Shown: piece by piece, positions 51,257 through 59,694 of the stretch
Layout: the number at the start of each line of letters is the position of its first letter
Position numbering within the stretch: position 1 is the first letter of the stretch
Notes under the pieces: model-generated
The model's database searches: none
What the model saw: the letters and a program-made list of their open reading frames with translations, nothing else
Told to the model about the DNA's origin: nothing
Translations under genes and position numbers: made by a program
From: Streptomyces sp. ITFR-21
Lineage (GTDB): Bacteria > Actinomycetota > Actinomycetes > Streptomycetales > Streptomycetaceae
Length of the DNA: 64,000 nt
Direction: 5' to 3'
Assembly (NCBI RefSeq): GCF_031844685.1
Contig: NZ_CP134605.1
Coordinates: 4,957,001-5,021,000 of the forward strand

Positions 51257-52081
51257 ATGAGCAGCCAGCAAGGCACCAACGGGGCGCAGGAGGCACAGCG
51301 CACTGGAACGCAGGCGGTGGAAAGGGCCCTTGCCCTTCTGCGCGCGTTCGAGACCGATGCCGACAAGGGTCTGACGGTCACGGAGGTCGCGGCCAGGGTC
51401 GGCCTCACTGTGCCGACGACCCGTAGGATTTTGCACGCGCTGGAGGCGGGCGGCGCCCTGGACCGCAATACGTCAGGCGACCGTTACCAACTCGGCCTCG
51501 GCATGGCCGTACTCGGCGGTATCGCGATGCGCAGAAGCGGCTTCGCCGCCGCGCTGCCCGAGTTGGAGGAACTCGGCGAGAGGACCGGAGAGGCGGTCAA
51601 CCTCGGCGTGCTCAGCGGCGGCGAGAGCGTCACCGTGGTGCACCTGCCGTCCCGCCACCCGTTGCGGATCGAGAGCTACCCCGGTGCGCGCAACCCGGCG
51701 CACGTGTGCGCCATGGGCAAGGCCCTGATGGCGTACCGCGGAGTGAACGGACTCGACCTCGACCGGCTGACGCGCTACACCGACACCACGCTCGTCGAGC
51801 CCGACGTCCTCCTTCGCGACCTAATGCGCACGCACGAACGGGGCTACTCCGTCAGCGACGAGGAGCGCGTGCGCGGTGTCCGGGCAGTCGGCGTACCGAT
51901 CCTGCTCGACACGGACCACGCGGTCGCGGCCATCGCCGTGCAGGGGCCGTCCGTTCGGATGAGCGATGAGCGCATGGCCGAATACGCTCAACTGGCCCTG
52001 TCCGCCGCCCGACGCATCGCCGAAGGGCCGTTCGGCCGCGCCCACGCCGCGACCGGGTACTCGTCGCTCGGGACGCTCTGA
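51257..52081 (+). CDS. IclR-family transcriptional regulator
   Basis: This 274-residue protein has a winged HTH (AVERALALLRAFETDADKGL, then TVTEVAARVGLTVPTTRRIL) and an IclR effector domain (LGLGMAVLGGIAMRRSG, GVLSGGESVTVVHLPSRHPL, RVRGVRAVGVPILLDTDHAV). ATG at 51257 has GGGAG upstream. It is divergent from the metallophore-type importer and monooxygenase operon and is the obvious candidate to regulate it in response to a small aromatic or organic acid. Confidence 0.92.
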   Translation: MSSQQGTNGAQEAQRTGTQAVERALALLRAFETDADKGLTVTEVAARVGLTVPTTRRILHALEAGGALDRNTSGDRYQLGLGMAVLGGIAMRRSGFAAALPELEELGERTGEAVNLGVLSGGESVTVVHLPSRHPLRIESYPGARNPAHVCAMGKALMAYRGVNGLDLDRLTRYTDTTLVEPDVLLRDLMRTHERGYSVSDEERVRGVRAVGVPILLDTDHAVAAIAVQGPSVRMSDERMAEYAQLALSAARRIAEGPFGRAHAATGYSSLGTL

Positions 52082-52152
52082 GTGAGGCGCCCCGAAGCTT
52101 CCGGACAGCCACCCAACAGGGTTGTCCTGTCAAGGAAACGAGGAAGCACGAA

Positions 52153-52260
52153 GTGGCACCACCCGGTAAGTGCACCCCGGAGTTCCGTAAGAGAGCTGTC
52201 CAGGTCGCGCTCCAGTCCCGTAGGACCATCTCTGAGTCGCTGTTGTCGTTCCGGTCCTGA
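52153..52260 (+). pseudogene. IS3-type OrfA N-terminal remnant
   Basis: From GTG 52153 a 35-residue frame reads VAPPGKCTPEFRKRAVQVAL, like the start of the IS3 OrfA helix-turn-helix protein (PRKYPxEFRxRAVRL). It stops after SLLSFRS. It is a scrap at the left edge of the IS-rich region. Confidence 0.5.
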
Positions 52261-52321
52261 GAGATGCGTGTCGAACGGGAGTCCCGATTGGGTGGTCTCG
52301 GAGGCTTGGGCGCATAGAGGT

Positions 52322-52377
52322 GGGGCCTCCTGAACAGCTCGTTGGTGTCGAATCACCGAGCAACATCAGGAGGCCCC
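52322..52377. repeat. Large imperfect palindrome upstream of the IS5 transposase
   Basis: GGGGCCTCCTGA and TCAGGAGGCCCC are perfect 12-bp arms. Inside them a second stem (GGTG with CACC, GCTC with GAGC) can form around TCGAAT. The inner AGGAGG also serves as ribosome-binding site for the GTG at 52379. This could be an IS end or a translation-controlling hairpin that limits transposase synthesis. Confidence 0.7.
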
Positions 52378-52378
52378 G

Positions 52379-53296
52379 GTGCCGCAGTGTTCCGTCTCGA
52401 CGGCAGCACAGTCCAGTTGGGTCGCCCGGGAGTGTGACTGTCTGGCTCACCGGTTCGGAAACGCCGCCGACAACGGAACGCGTCAGCAGTGTTATCCGTC
52501 GGACATGACGGACGCCGAGTGGGCTGCTGTTCGGCCACTGCTGCCGGTACCGGGCTGGATGCGCGGGCGGGGCGGGCAGCCGGAGGCGTACTGCCACCGG
52601 GCAATACTGGACGCGGTCCGCTATCTGGTCGACAACGGAATCAAGTGGCGTGCGATGCCGGCTGATTTCCCGCCGTGGGACCGGGTCTACGCGTTCTTCC
52701 GCCGCTGGCGCGACCATGGCCTGGCCCGGGAGTTCCACGACCGGCTGCGCGGGCAGGTCCGTACCCGTGTCGGCCGGGACAGCGAGCCGACGGCCGGGGT
52801 GATCGACTCACAGTCGGTCAAGGCCGATGCCGTCGTCGGCACCGACAGCCGCGGCTTCGACGGCGGCAAGCTGATCAACGGCCGAAAGCGGCACATCGTC
52901 GTCGACACGCTCGGCCTGCTGCTTGGCGTGATGGTCACCGCCGCGGATATCGGCGATCGCACCGCCGCGACGGTCCTGCTCCAGCGGGTGGCCGACGCGC
53001 ACCACCGCCTGGCCCTGGTCTGGGCCGACAGCGGCTACACCGGAAGCCTCGTCGAGCACTGCCTGGCCGTACTCGCCCTGGTCCTGCAGGTCGTCAAACG
53101 CAGCGACAACCAGAAGGGCTTCGTGGTGCTGCCCAAACGGTGGATTGTGGAGCGCACGAACGCCTGGCTGATGCGCACCCGCCGGCTGGCCCGCGACTAC
53201 GAGCGCCGCACCACCACCGCCGAGGCGATGGTCTACTGGTCGATGACCCTGCTCATGACCCGCCGCCTGGCCCGGACACACCCGCAGCAGGCGTGA
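52379..53296 (+). CDS. IS5-family transposase, apparently intact
   Basis: This 305-residue DDE transposase has the IS5/IS427-group order YPSDMTDAEWAAVRPLLP, RAILDAVRYLVDNGIKWRAM, the first Asp in VIDSQSVKADAVV, RKRHIVVDTLGLLLGVMVTA, the second Asp in LVWADSGYTG and the Glu in WIVERTNAWL followed by RRLARDYERR. GTG 52379 is preceded by AGGAGG within a palindrome; ATG 52505 (MTDAEW) is a later alternative. All catalytic residues are present, so the element may still move. Its 3' end overlaps the opposing gene at 53253. Confidence 0.88.
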   Translation: MPQCSVSTAAQSSWVARECDCLAHRFGNAADNGTRQQCYPSDMTDAEWAAVRPLLPVPGWMRGRGGQPEAYCHRAILDAVRYLVDNGIKWRAMPADFPPWDRVYAFFRRWRDHGLAREFHDRLRGQVRTRVGRDSEPTAGVIDSQSVKADAVVGTDSRGFDGGKLINGRKRHIVVDTLGLLLGVMVTAADIGDRTAATVLLQRVADAHHRLALVWADSGYTGSLVEHCLAVLALVLQVVKRSDNQKGFVVLPKRWIVERTNAWLMRTRRLARDYERRTTTAEAMVYWSMTLLMTRRLARTHPQQA

Positions 53297-53789
53297 ACCG
53301 GCCCGGGCCGGGCTCGGCCAGCCAGCCACGGGCGACCAGGCGTTTCGCCTTCGCCCGCAAGCCCTCCACCCGCGCCGGCACCGCGTCCATACCGAACGAT
53401 GCGGCCATCTCCTGGCAGGTCAGCGGCCCTTGATGAAGCCGGACACGGTCCGCGAGGAGCTGCACGATGCGCTGGTAGTCCACCGACAGAACCGACCAGC
53501 CGAGGCCCTCACGCCACACCGGCACCTGCGATCCCGGCTTCACCGCATCCGCCGGCACCGCCGGCACGTGCTCGCCCGGCGGATCCGGGGTGGTCTTCGT
53601 GCTGATGGTCTCGGCGCTGCCGGGTGCCAGCACCGTATCGACGCGCCTGCGGGCGACCGTCCACTCCTGCCATTCCAGCTCGGCCGCGGCCAGCTCGGCC
53701 TGGATCCGGTCGGCCTCCTCCCGCAGCCGGCCAACGCGACGACGAGCAGCGAGCTCGTGCTGTTCCAGCAGTCCGACAACCGACGGCAT
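53253..53789 (-). CDS. Conserved hypothetical coiled-coil protein with predicted winged-helix end
   Basis: The 178-residue product has an N-terminal coiled coil (LEQHELAARRRVGRLREEAD, then RIQAELAAAELEWQEW), a Pro/Ala-rich linker, and a C-terminal part like a winged helix (VDYQRIVQLLADRVRLHQGP, ARVEGLRAKAKRLVARGWL). I have seen similar proteins beside IS genes in Streptomyces but know no function. ATG at 53787-53789 begins the coiled coil. The last 44 bp overlap the transposase 3' end on the other strand, so the C-terminus may have been altered by the IS insertion. Confidence 0.65.
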   Translation of the reverse strand: MPSVVGLLEQHELAARRRVGRLREEADRIQAELAAAELEWQEWTVARRRVDTVLAPGSAETISTKTTPDPPGEHVPAVPADAVKPGSQVPVWREGLGWSVLSVDYQRIVQLLADRVRLHQGPLTCQEMAASFGMDAVPARVEGLRAKAKRLVARGWLAEPGPGRFTPAAGVSGPGGGS

Positions 53790-53861
53790 CCCGGCCTCCC
53801 CGGCGAGTAACAACCCGACAGGCCACAACTCCCACGAAATCACCGAACCCATGCCTGACCA

Positions 53862-54123
53862 GTGAAAACGCCGCCCTCAAGTTCGGAACGACAACAGCGA
53901 CTGAGACGGCCCGCGAGCTCGAATTGAACCCGGAGACGTTCCGGGGCTGGGTGAAAAGTACCAGTAGCAGAATGAGCCAGCGGCAGGGTCGCCGTTGACG
54001 CCGGATGAGCGGGCACGCCTGAAGGAACAGGACCGGCGGAACCGTGAGCTGGAGACGGAGAACGCCTTTCTGAAAAAACGCGCGGCGTACGTGTGTCCTG
54101 AACGGAGGGGGCTGCTGGTGTAG
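53862..54123 (+). pseudogene. IS3-family OrfA remnant
   Basis: Two adjoining frames encode TARELELNPETFRGWVKST and, after a break near 53995, LTPDERARLKEQDRRNRELE followed by TENAFLKKRAAYV. Together these are the second half of an IS3 OrfA (HTH plus leucine zipper) interrupted by a frameshift. OrfB does not follow. Confidence 0.7.
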
Positions 54124-54140
54124 GTCGGTAGCAACTCGAT

Positions 54141-54430
54141 ATGGTCTACCTGATCACCAGCGCCGACGCCCGTGACGCACCGCCCGCCGTCCTGGCCGCA
54201 TGGGTGCAGTCGCACCGGAGATCGAGAACCGCCTGCACCGGGTCCGCGACGTCACCTTCGGCGAAGACCGCTCCCGGATCCGAACCGGCAACGCACCCCG
54301 CGTCATGGCCGCCCTGCGCAACACCGTGATCACCCTGCTCCGCCCCGACGGACACCAGAACATCGCCGCCGCCCTACGCCGTCACGCCCGCAACACCGAC
54401 CGCCCCGTCAACCTGCTCCTGACAGCGTGA
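54141..54430 (+). pseudogene. ISAs1-family transposase C-terminal remnant
   Basis: One frame gives VYLITSADARDAPPAVLAAW and the next gives EIENRLHRVRDVTFGEDRSR, RTGNAPRVMAALRNTVITLL. Joined by one frameshift they match the C-terminus of ISAs1-type transposases (IENxLHWVRDVTFxEDxS). The catalytic core is missing. Confidence 0.8.
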
Positions 54431-54757
54431 TCGACGACTTTGCCGGAGCCCCGGGGCCGGCTGGTTCGCCGGTCCCTACGCGATTGCCGCGCCCGAGACC
54501 GAGGCGGCTCGTCGACATCACACGGCGCCGACGTCGCGGGTTCGTGGGTGTTCCGACGCGGTGTCGATAGCTGCCCTGATCGGCAAGGACGTGGCGGCCG
54601 TTCGCGCCATTCGTGCGCGATTTCCGTCCATCGGTCCACGATGACCGTCCGGTCCTTGTTCGGATCGGCTGTACTGGACCGGACCGAGTGAGTGCCGTCG
54701 CCATCGGCTGCCCGGCCCGTGGCGCGCTCGGTCACCTTCCAGAAAACGAGGCGTCCC

Positions 54758-55840
54758 TTGACACCCATCCCGGCAGGCAGGTCCTATTTCATTCGAAACG
54801 CTGCGAGCAACCTGTTCCTGAACGTCGTTGCTTACAGCAACGCAGCGTCGGCCAGGCTGGAGCAGCACGGAACGTCGCAGACCAACCGAATGAGCCAGAC
54901 ATGGCACGTCTTCCCTCTGGATTTCGGGCGCTACCTCCTGGTGAACATGTTCAGCGGTTTCGTGGTCAACATCGCCTCGAACAGCACGCAGCCGTCCGCC
55001 CCCGCCGAGCAGTTTCACCTTCAGTTGCCTCAGGACCGGCCCACCCAGGAGTGGGTGTTACGCCCTGTCGCCGGAGGCTTCCACCAGCACTACGAGGTCG
55101 TCAATGCCGAGAGCCGACTGAACCTCAACGTTGTCGGGTTCAGTCTGCACCGGTCGGCGCGCGTCGAGCAGTTCACCAAAGCAAACGGTTCAGATTTCCG
55201 CTCCCAGACGTGGGCGTTCCTGATCGAGAACGAGTACAGGCCCGTCCTCGACCTGCAGCCGGGGAACGACAGCATCGGTGACGTCAACCGCATGACGAGC
55301 TTCGCCGACCCCAAGCCCGCGAGCACGACCCCCGTCCTGGCCGGAGCGATGGCCTACCCGTTCCCGCTGGTCCGCGACCCCGCGTACTCACGCGAGCGCC
55401 AGTCCCGCGAGAATCCCTACTACATCCTGCGCAAGTTCGGGTTCTGGACGAAGGTCTTCTTCTACGATCACGGCGGGGCCTCGGAGTACACGCATGAGGA
55501 GACCACCCGGGTGGGTCTGACCACGACGAACGCCACGACGGTCGAGAACACCACCGGTATATCCGTCTCGGCCGAGGCCAGCTTCGGGTTCAGGGGTTTT
55601 GGCGCGTCGTTAAGCACGACCATGAGCCAGCAGCTGCGGGTCGAAACGACGAAAACCGTGTCCCACGAGTCTTCCCGCCAGGTGACGGTCAGGCGAACCT
55701 ACCCTGCGGGCAGCCGGGTCGCCGAGGCCATCTGGTACCGCGACGACAGGTTCGTCCTTGAGCGTCTGGACGGTTCCAGAGTGCTGGAGTGGGTCACCCG
55801 CAACCCGAACCGCACGATCGCCGACACTTTCCGGGGCTGA
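54758..55840 (+). CDS. Toxin_10 (Tpp; Cry35/BinA-BinB-like) lectin plus pore-forming toxin homologue
   Basis: The 360-residue product has no signal peptide. Residues 1-150 look like a beta-trefoil lectin (GRSYFIRNAASNLFLNVVAY, SQTWHVFPLDFGRYLLVN, EWVLRPVAGGFHQHYEVVNA, SRLNLNVVG). Residues 190-360 are beta-rich with ENPYYILRKFGFWTKVFFYD near 217-236, EETTRVGLTTTNATTVEN, and an amphipathic Ser/Thr/Gly hairpin (ISVSAEASFGFRGFGASLST). From memory Cry35-type proteins have TPYYILKKYQYW at this point and the same trefoil plus aerolysin-like order at about 385 residues. TTG 54758 has GAGG upstream and aligns with the family N-terminus; GTG 54692 is an alternative. No partner gene (such as Cry34-type aegerolysin) is seen. 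Flanking IS remnants suggest transfer. Confidence 0.72.
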   Translation: MTPIPAGRSYFIRNAASNLFLNVVAYSNAASARLEQHGTSQTNRMSQTWHVFPLDFGRYLLVNMFSGFVVNIASNSTQPSAPAEQFHLQLPQDRPTQEWVLRPVAGGFHQHYEVVNAESRLNLNVVGFSLHRSARVEQFTKANGSDFRSQTWAFLIENEYRPVLDLQPGNDSIGDVNRMTSFADPKPASTTPVLAGAMAYPFPLVRDPAYSRERQSRENPYYILRKFGFWTKVFFYDHGGASEYTHEETTRVGLTTTNATTVENTTGISVSAEASFGFRGFGASLSTTMSQQLRVETTKTVSHESSRQVTVRRTYPAGSRVAEAIWYRDDRFVLERLDGSRVLEWVTRNPNRTIADTFRG

Positions 55841-55852
55841 CCTCGAAGTTTC

Positions 55853-56150
55853 GTGACGGTCCGCCGACGGAGTCGGTGGATTGTTTTCGTGCTGTGGGCT
55901 GAGGTTGTGCAGGCTGAGGGCCCGGGTGTCGTCTCGGGGTGGCGCCGGGTTCCACCGCTCCGGGTGTTGAGATGCTGTCGAAGGGACGGGGAGTCCGCTG
56001 GTCTGCCAGGGCCGGGCGGTTGGGTGAGCCGGCCGAGGGCTGCGGTGATGTGGTCGGTCCAGGACCGGTGCCGGGCCAGGCGGAGGATAAGACGGCGGCC
56101 GGTGGTCACGGGCTGTCCGGCCGTGGTGAACAGACGGAGCCGTAGCCGTC
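55853..56150 (-). pseudogene. Transposase C-terminal remnant, possibly IS1380-like
   Basis: The minus-strand frame LRLRLFTTAGQPVTTGRRLI, then LRLARHRSWTDHITAALGRL, resembles the last helix-rich segment of IS1380-type DDE transposases. Low-complexity sequence follows. No catalytic motif is present. The family assignment is weak. Confidence 0.4.
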
Positions 56151-56153
56151 ATG

Positions 56154-57124
56154 GGGCCTTGACCCCGGATTCTGGACAGGGGTTATGCGGCTTTGGCCAG
56201 CGTGGTTGATGTTGTTCGGCGTGCTCGTTCATAGGTGATGGGGCTGCGGTGTCCGGGGCGGGAGTGGCGTCGGACGGTGTTGTAGCGGTGCGGCCAGCGG
56301 AAGAGGTCGGGGTGGGCCTGGCGTTCGGTGTCCCAGGCCCGGCGGCCTTGGAGGGTTTCTCGTTTGCGGGTCGCGTTGGACGATTCGGCGAGTGCGTTGT
56401 CCGCGCTGGAGCCGACCGCGCTCATGGACTGGGTGACGCCGGCCTGGCGGCAGGCGTCGGCGAAGGCCCGGCTGCGGTACTGGGCTCCGTGATCGCTGTG
56501 GAACGTGGCGCCGGCGGGGGTGCCGCGGGTTCGCCCTGGTGAACCGCTTCCGGTCCGTCGCCGACCACCAGCGCCGCTACGGCGTGAAGCGGCTGTGCAC
56601 CATCGTCGGTATCGCCCGCTCCAGCTACTACTGCTGGCAGGCGACAGCCACAGACCGGGCCGCCCGGCAGGCCGCCGATGCCCGCCAAGCTGCCCGGATA
56701 CGGATGGTGCACCGCGGGTCGGACGGCACCTACGGCGTCCTCAGGATCACCGCCGAGCTCCGCGGGCAGGGCGAGCGGATCAGCCACAAGCGGATCGCGC
56801 GCGTGATGCGGAGCATCAATCTCGCGGGAGTGCCGCAAGGCGGCGTTCTCCGCCTTAAGCGGCGTCGGCGGCTCAGCCGGCACTTGCGCCCGACGCCCCC
56901 GCGGCCGGCTCGCACCGGCATCCCGGACCCAGTTGCGCAGCGTCCCGGGACTGATCCCCAGACCGGCAGCGACCTGCCGGATCGTCGCCCCGGGCCGCGA
57001 CCGGTACAACGCGACCGCGTCCACCTTGAACTGCGGCGGACAGTTCTTCATGACCACGAGATGTCCGTCCTCAGATCCTCAGGATCCAGTGTCCCGTGTG
57101 TCCAAGCCCCAGGGGTCAAGGCCC
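56154..57124 (-). mobile_element. Complete-ended IS3 element with an inverted, partly deleted middle
   Basis: Both ends carry GGGCCTTGACCCC-type inverted repeats (56154 and, as complement, 57113-57124). Reading leftward, OrfA is intact at its start (MKNCPPQFKVDAVALYRSRP, ATIRQVAAGLGISPGTLRNW, LKAENAALRH). The OrfB N-terminal part (VADHQRRYGVKRLCTIVGIA, then SHKRIARVMRSINLAG) lies on the plus strand at about 56530-56825. The OrfB C-terminal part (ATFHSDHGAQYRSRAFADAC, SADNALAESSNATRKRETLQ) is again on the minus strand. About 120 residues with the first catalytic Asp are lost. The copy cannot be active. Confidence 0.82.
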
Positions 57125-57629
57125 GATCCGCCAGCCCCACTACGCGCAGGCGTCTTCCCTGCGCGTGCTCGTCCTCGTCCTTCCACTGCCAGCTTGACAG
57201 GTCCGGTGCCACCACGAGGTCGACCAGCAGGTCGAAGGTGTCGAACCCGTTCGTTGTCCGGCGCATTGGGCGTTGGAAGTTGATGTACCAGCGATCGAGC
57301 CGGTGGTCGCCGGTGAGGTCGTAAAAGGCGTTGACACTGAAATATGTCCCCAGAGGGTTCCACAGCAGGAGAACGGTGTTCTGCCATGTCCGTCTGCCCA
57401 GTTGCCAGCGGCCGGAGGAGAGGTCGAGCAGCGCCTGCTGTCGGCCTGGACCGTCGCCGGTCAGCCGCGAGGCGATCCACGGCGGGGGCCATGCCTTCCG
57501 CGCCCGGCTGGCACGTCACGGTGAGGGCCTCCGGGGTATCGCGGACGACCCGGAGGGCTTGCGGCTCCACACCCGTCCGAGGAAGACGTCCCGGCGGACA
57601 ACGGTCGTTCCGGTCTCGAAGCGGCTCAC
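57125..57629 (-). pseudogene. DUF402-domain protein gene, frameshifted and cut by IS3
   Basis: Leftward from GTG 57629 the pieces VSRFETGTTVVRRDVFLGRV, then (next frame) ALRVVRDTPEALTVTCQPGA, then (third frame) WQLGRRTWQNTVLLLWNPLG, TYFSVNAFYDLTGDHRLDRW, YINFQRP and DTFDLLVDLVVAPDLSSWQW KDEDE match a DUF402/FomD-like protein of about 200 residues. Two frameshifts split it, and the 3' end runs into the IS3 element at 57124. DUF402 proteins include nucleotide-type phosphatases. Confidence 0.72.
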
Positions 57630-57687
57630 GCGACACCTGCTCAGTCGTTACTACTGGCCGCACGGTGATGCGGTCGCGTTCGCCGTT

Positions 57688-58524
57688 CTACCCGGCGGTG
57701 GGGAGGTCGAACCGGAGGGTCATGGCGGCGTGGTCGGTCAGGCCCTGTTCGCGGGGCTGGTGGTGGTAGGCGCAGGCGGTGATGAGGTGGGCGTGGGGGG
57801 TGGTGACGAAAATGTGGTCGAAGCGGAAGCCGTTTCCGCTGCGTCCGTACCAGGAGTGGGCGTTCGGGTCGGGGTGGAGGTGACGGAAGGCGTCGGTGAG
57901 GCCGGCGGTGCGGAAGCTGTCGTAGAAGGCGTATTCCCAGGCGCCGAAGACCTTGTGGGGCGGTTGGTGGCCGGGTTCGATGACGTTCAGGTCCCCGGTC
58001 ACGATCACGGGCATGCCGGTGAACAGCGTGCCGAGGCCGGGCAGTGCGGCGGTGACGGCGTCCTGGAAGGTTCGCTTGGCGATGTTGCGCCGCTCCTTCG
58101 GGCCGCGGGAGGGGACGTACAGGCCGAAGAGTCCGATGGTGTGTTCGCCGATGGTGACGGTGGCGGCGGGGGCGCGGTGGGGCAGATGGGTGACGCCGCT
58201 GGGCATGGCTTCGATCGGTGCGGTGCGCGAGGCGAGGATCGTGCGGTAGTCCGGGTTGGAGGGCTGTGGGGCGATGATCTGGGTGTAGCCGTGGTCGGTG
58301 AGTGCTTCCTCCAGGGCCGTTCCGCCGTGGGATGGGCCGACTTCGGTGATGACGAGCAGGTCTGCGTTCTCCTGGCCGGCGATCCAGGCGGCTTGCCGGC
58401 GGGCTCGTTCGGGTGCGGCGTGCTGGGCGTTGAACAGCAGGACCCGGGCCTGAATCGTAGAGCCCGCCGGGTGCGGCACCGCGGGGGCGGCGAAGGCGAG
58501 CTGTCGGGTGCTGGTTGTCATCAT
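57688..58524 (-). CDS. Endonuclease/exonuclease/phosphatase (EEP)-fold protein
   Basis: This 278-residue protein carries the EEP metal-dependent phosphodiesterase/phosphatase motifs in order: VLLFNAQHA, ADLLVITEVG with the Glu ligand, YVPSRG, MPVIVTGDLNVIEPG, FRFDHIFVT and LTDHAAMTL with the catalytic Asp-His. It has no signal peptide. ATG at 58522-58524 overlaps the aldo/keto reductase stop (ATGA), so the two are coupled. Known EEP enzymes cut DNA, RNA or inositol phosphates; here a small-molecule phosphate ester produced by the neighbouring genes is plausible. Confidence 0.87.
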   Translation of the reverse strand: MMTTSTRQLAFAAPAVPHPAGSTIQARVLLFNAQHAAPERARRQAAWIAGQENADLLVITEVGPSHGGTALEEALTDHGYTQIIAPQPSNPDYRTILASRTAPIEAMPSGVTHLPHRAPAATVTIGEHTIGLFGLYVPSRGPKERRNIAKRTFQDAVTAALPGLGTLFTGMPVIVTGDLNVIEPGHQPPHKVFGAWEYAFYDSFRTAGLTDAFRHLHPDPNAHSWYGRSGNGFRFDHIFVTTPHAHLITACAYHHQPREQGLTDHAAMTLRFDLPTAG

Positions 58525-59621
58525 GCCGGGCTCTTCTCGTCGAGGAAGACCTCGCTGCGGCTGTCGAGTGCTTGCTGGAGGCGGCCGGCGGTCCGGCGGA
58601 TGAAGGCGAGGTCGTCGGCGGACAGCGGGTCGCCTGTGGCGGTGAGGTTTTCGGCGACCTGCTCGGGGCGGGTGAAGCCGACCAGGACGGCCGCGTTGTC
58701 CGTCTGCTGGAGGCAGTATTTCAGGGCGGTACGGGTCAGGTCGCCCGGTGCCTCGCCGAAGCGTTCACGCAGTGGTGCGAGGCCCTGCTGGATGACGGCC
58801 AGGGCGTCCGGGGCGAACCAGGCTTTTCGCTGCCGGTGGTCGCCGTCACCGAAGGCCGGTGGCCGGGCCGGGGCGTATTTCCCGGTCAGGAGACCTTGGG
58901 CGAGGGGCTTGTTGATGAGCACGCTGGCGCCGATCGAGGCGGCGAGGGCGAAGATGTCGGGACGGCCGCCCGTGGGCGGCGGGGTCAGCGCGTTGAACCG
59001 GGCGGCCAGGTAGTCGGGCCGGATTGCCTGGGCGAGGTGGGCGAAGCGCGCGTACTTGTCCTCGCGCTGCTCTTTGGGGATGGTGACGCGTTCGATGGCG
59101 AAGCGGTGCGGGCCGCGCATTCCGATGGCGGTGATGAGTCCCTGGTGCTGGAAGTCGTGCATCTGCTCGACTGCGGCCTCCAGATAGCGGTCGCCGGGGC
59201 CGAAGTTCGCGTTGTGGAAGAAGTAGATGTCCAGGTGGTCGGTGCGCAGGTTTTCCAGGCTGGTCTCCAGCTGCCTGCGCATGGCCGAGGGCAGGTAGGG
59301 GTGGGCGGCGGTCCCGCGGAAGTAGCCGACCTTGGAGGACAGCACCAGGGTGCTGCGGGGCACGGTGGCTGCGAAATCGCCGATGATGCGCTCGGAGTGG
59401 CCGTGCCCGTACACGTCGGCGGTGTCGATCAGGTTCGCGCCGAGGCTGTACGCGGTGTCCAGGCCGTGGCGGGAGGCGGTGTCGTCGGCGGTGGACCAGC
59501 CCATCGGCAGGCCCAGGTTGCTGTCGGGGCCGCCGATCGCCCATCCGCCGATGCCGACCGGGTGCACGCTCAGGCCGCCAGCCAGGACCCGGCGTAGCAC
59601 CCCATGCTGAGGAACAGTCAC
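58521..59621 (-). CDS. Aldo/keto reductase
   Basis: This 366-residue oxidoreductase has AKR motifs: SVHPVGIGGWAIGG, NLIDTADVYGHGHSERIIGD with Asp and Tyr, VLSSKVGYF with Lys, DIYFFHNANFG with the His position, and NAAVLVGFTRPEQVAENL for the cofactor. I prefer GTG 59621 (GAGG eight bases upstream); GTG 59630 is in frame but overlaps that site. The gene is divergent from the nucleotidyltransferase gene across a 73-bp gap and coupled to the EEP gene. It is unrelated in detail to the AKR at 8479. Confidence 0.88.
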   Translation of the reverse strand: MTVPQHGVLRRVLAGGLSVHPVGIGGWAIGGPDSNLGLPMGWSTADDTASRHGLDTAYSLGANLIDTADVYGHGHSERIIGDFAATVPRSTLVLSSKVGYFRGTAAHPYLPSAMRRQLETSLENLRTDHLDIYFFHNANFGPGDRYLEAAVEQMHDFQHQGLITAIGMRGPHRFAIERVTIPKEQREDKYARFAHLAQAIRPDYLAARFNALTPPPTGGRPDIFALAASIGASVLINKPLAQGLLTGKYAPARPPAFGDGDHRQRKAWFAPDALAVIQQGLAPLRERFGEAPGDLTRTALKYCLQQTDNAAVLVGFTRPEQVAENLTATGDPLSADDLAFIRRTAGRLQQALDSRSEVFLDEKSPA

Positions 59622-59694
59622 AATAAACACCTCTTTCTTGGCATTGCTGCCAAAATGTCATGGATCTGCATGGCGTGTGGTTAGGGTGCCGGGG

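Noticed and set aside
54692..54757. Extended N-terminus of the toxin-like protein from GTG 54692
   Set aside because: The 22 extra residues show no signal peptide, and the TTG at 54758 has a better ribosome-binding site and matches the expected Tpp N-terminus. Not fully excluded.
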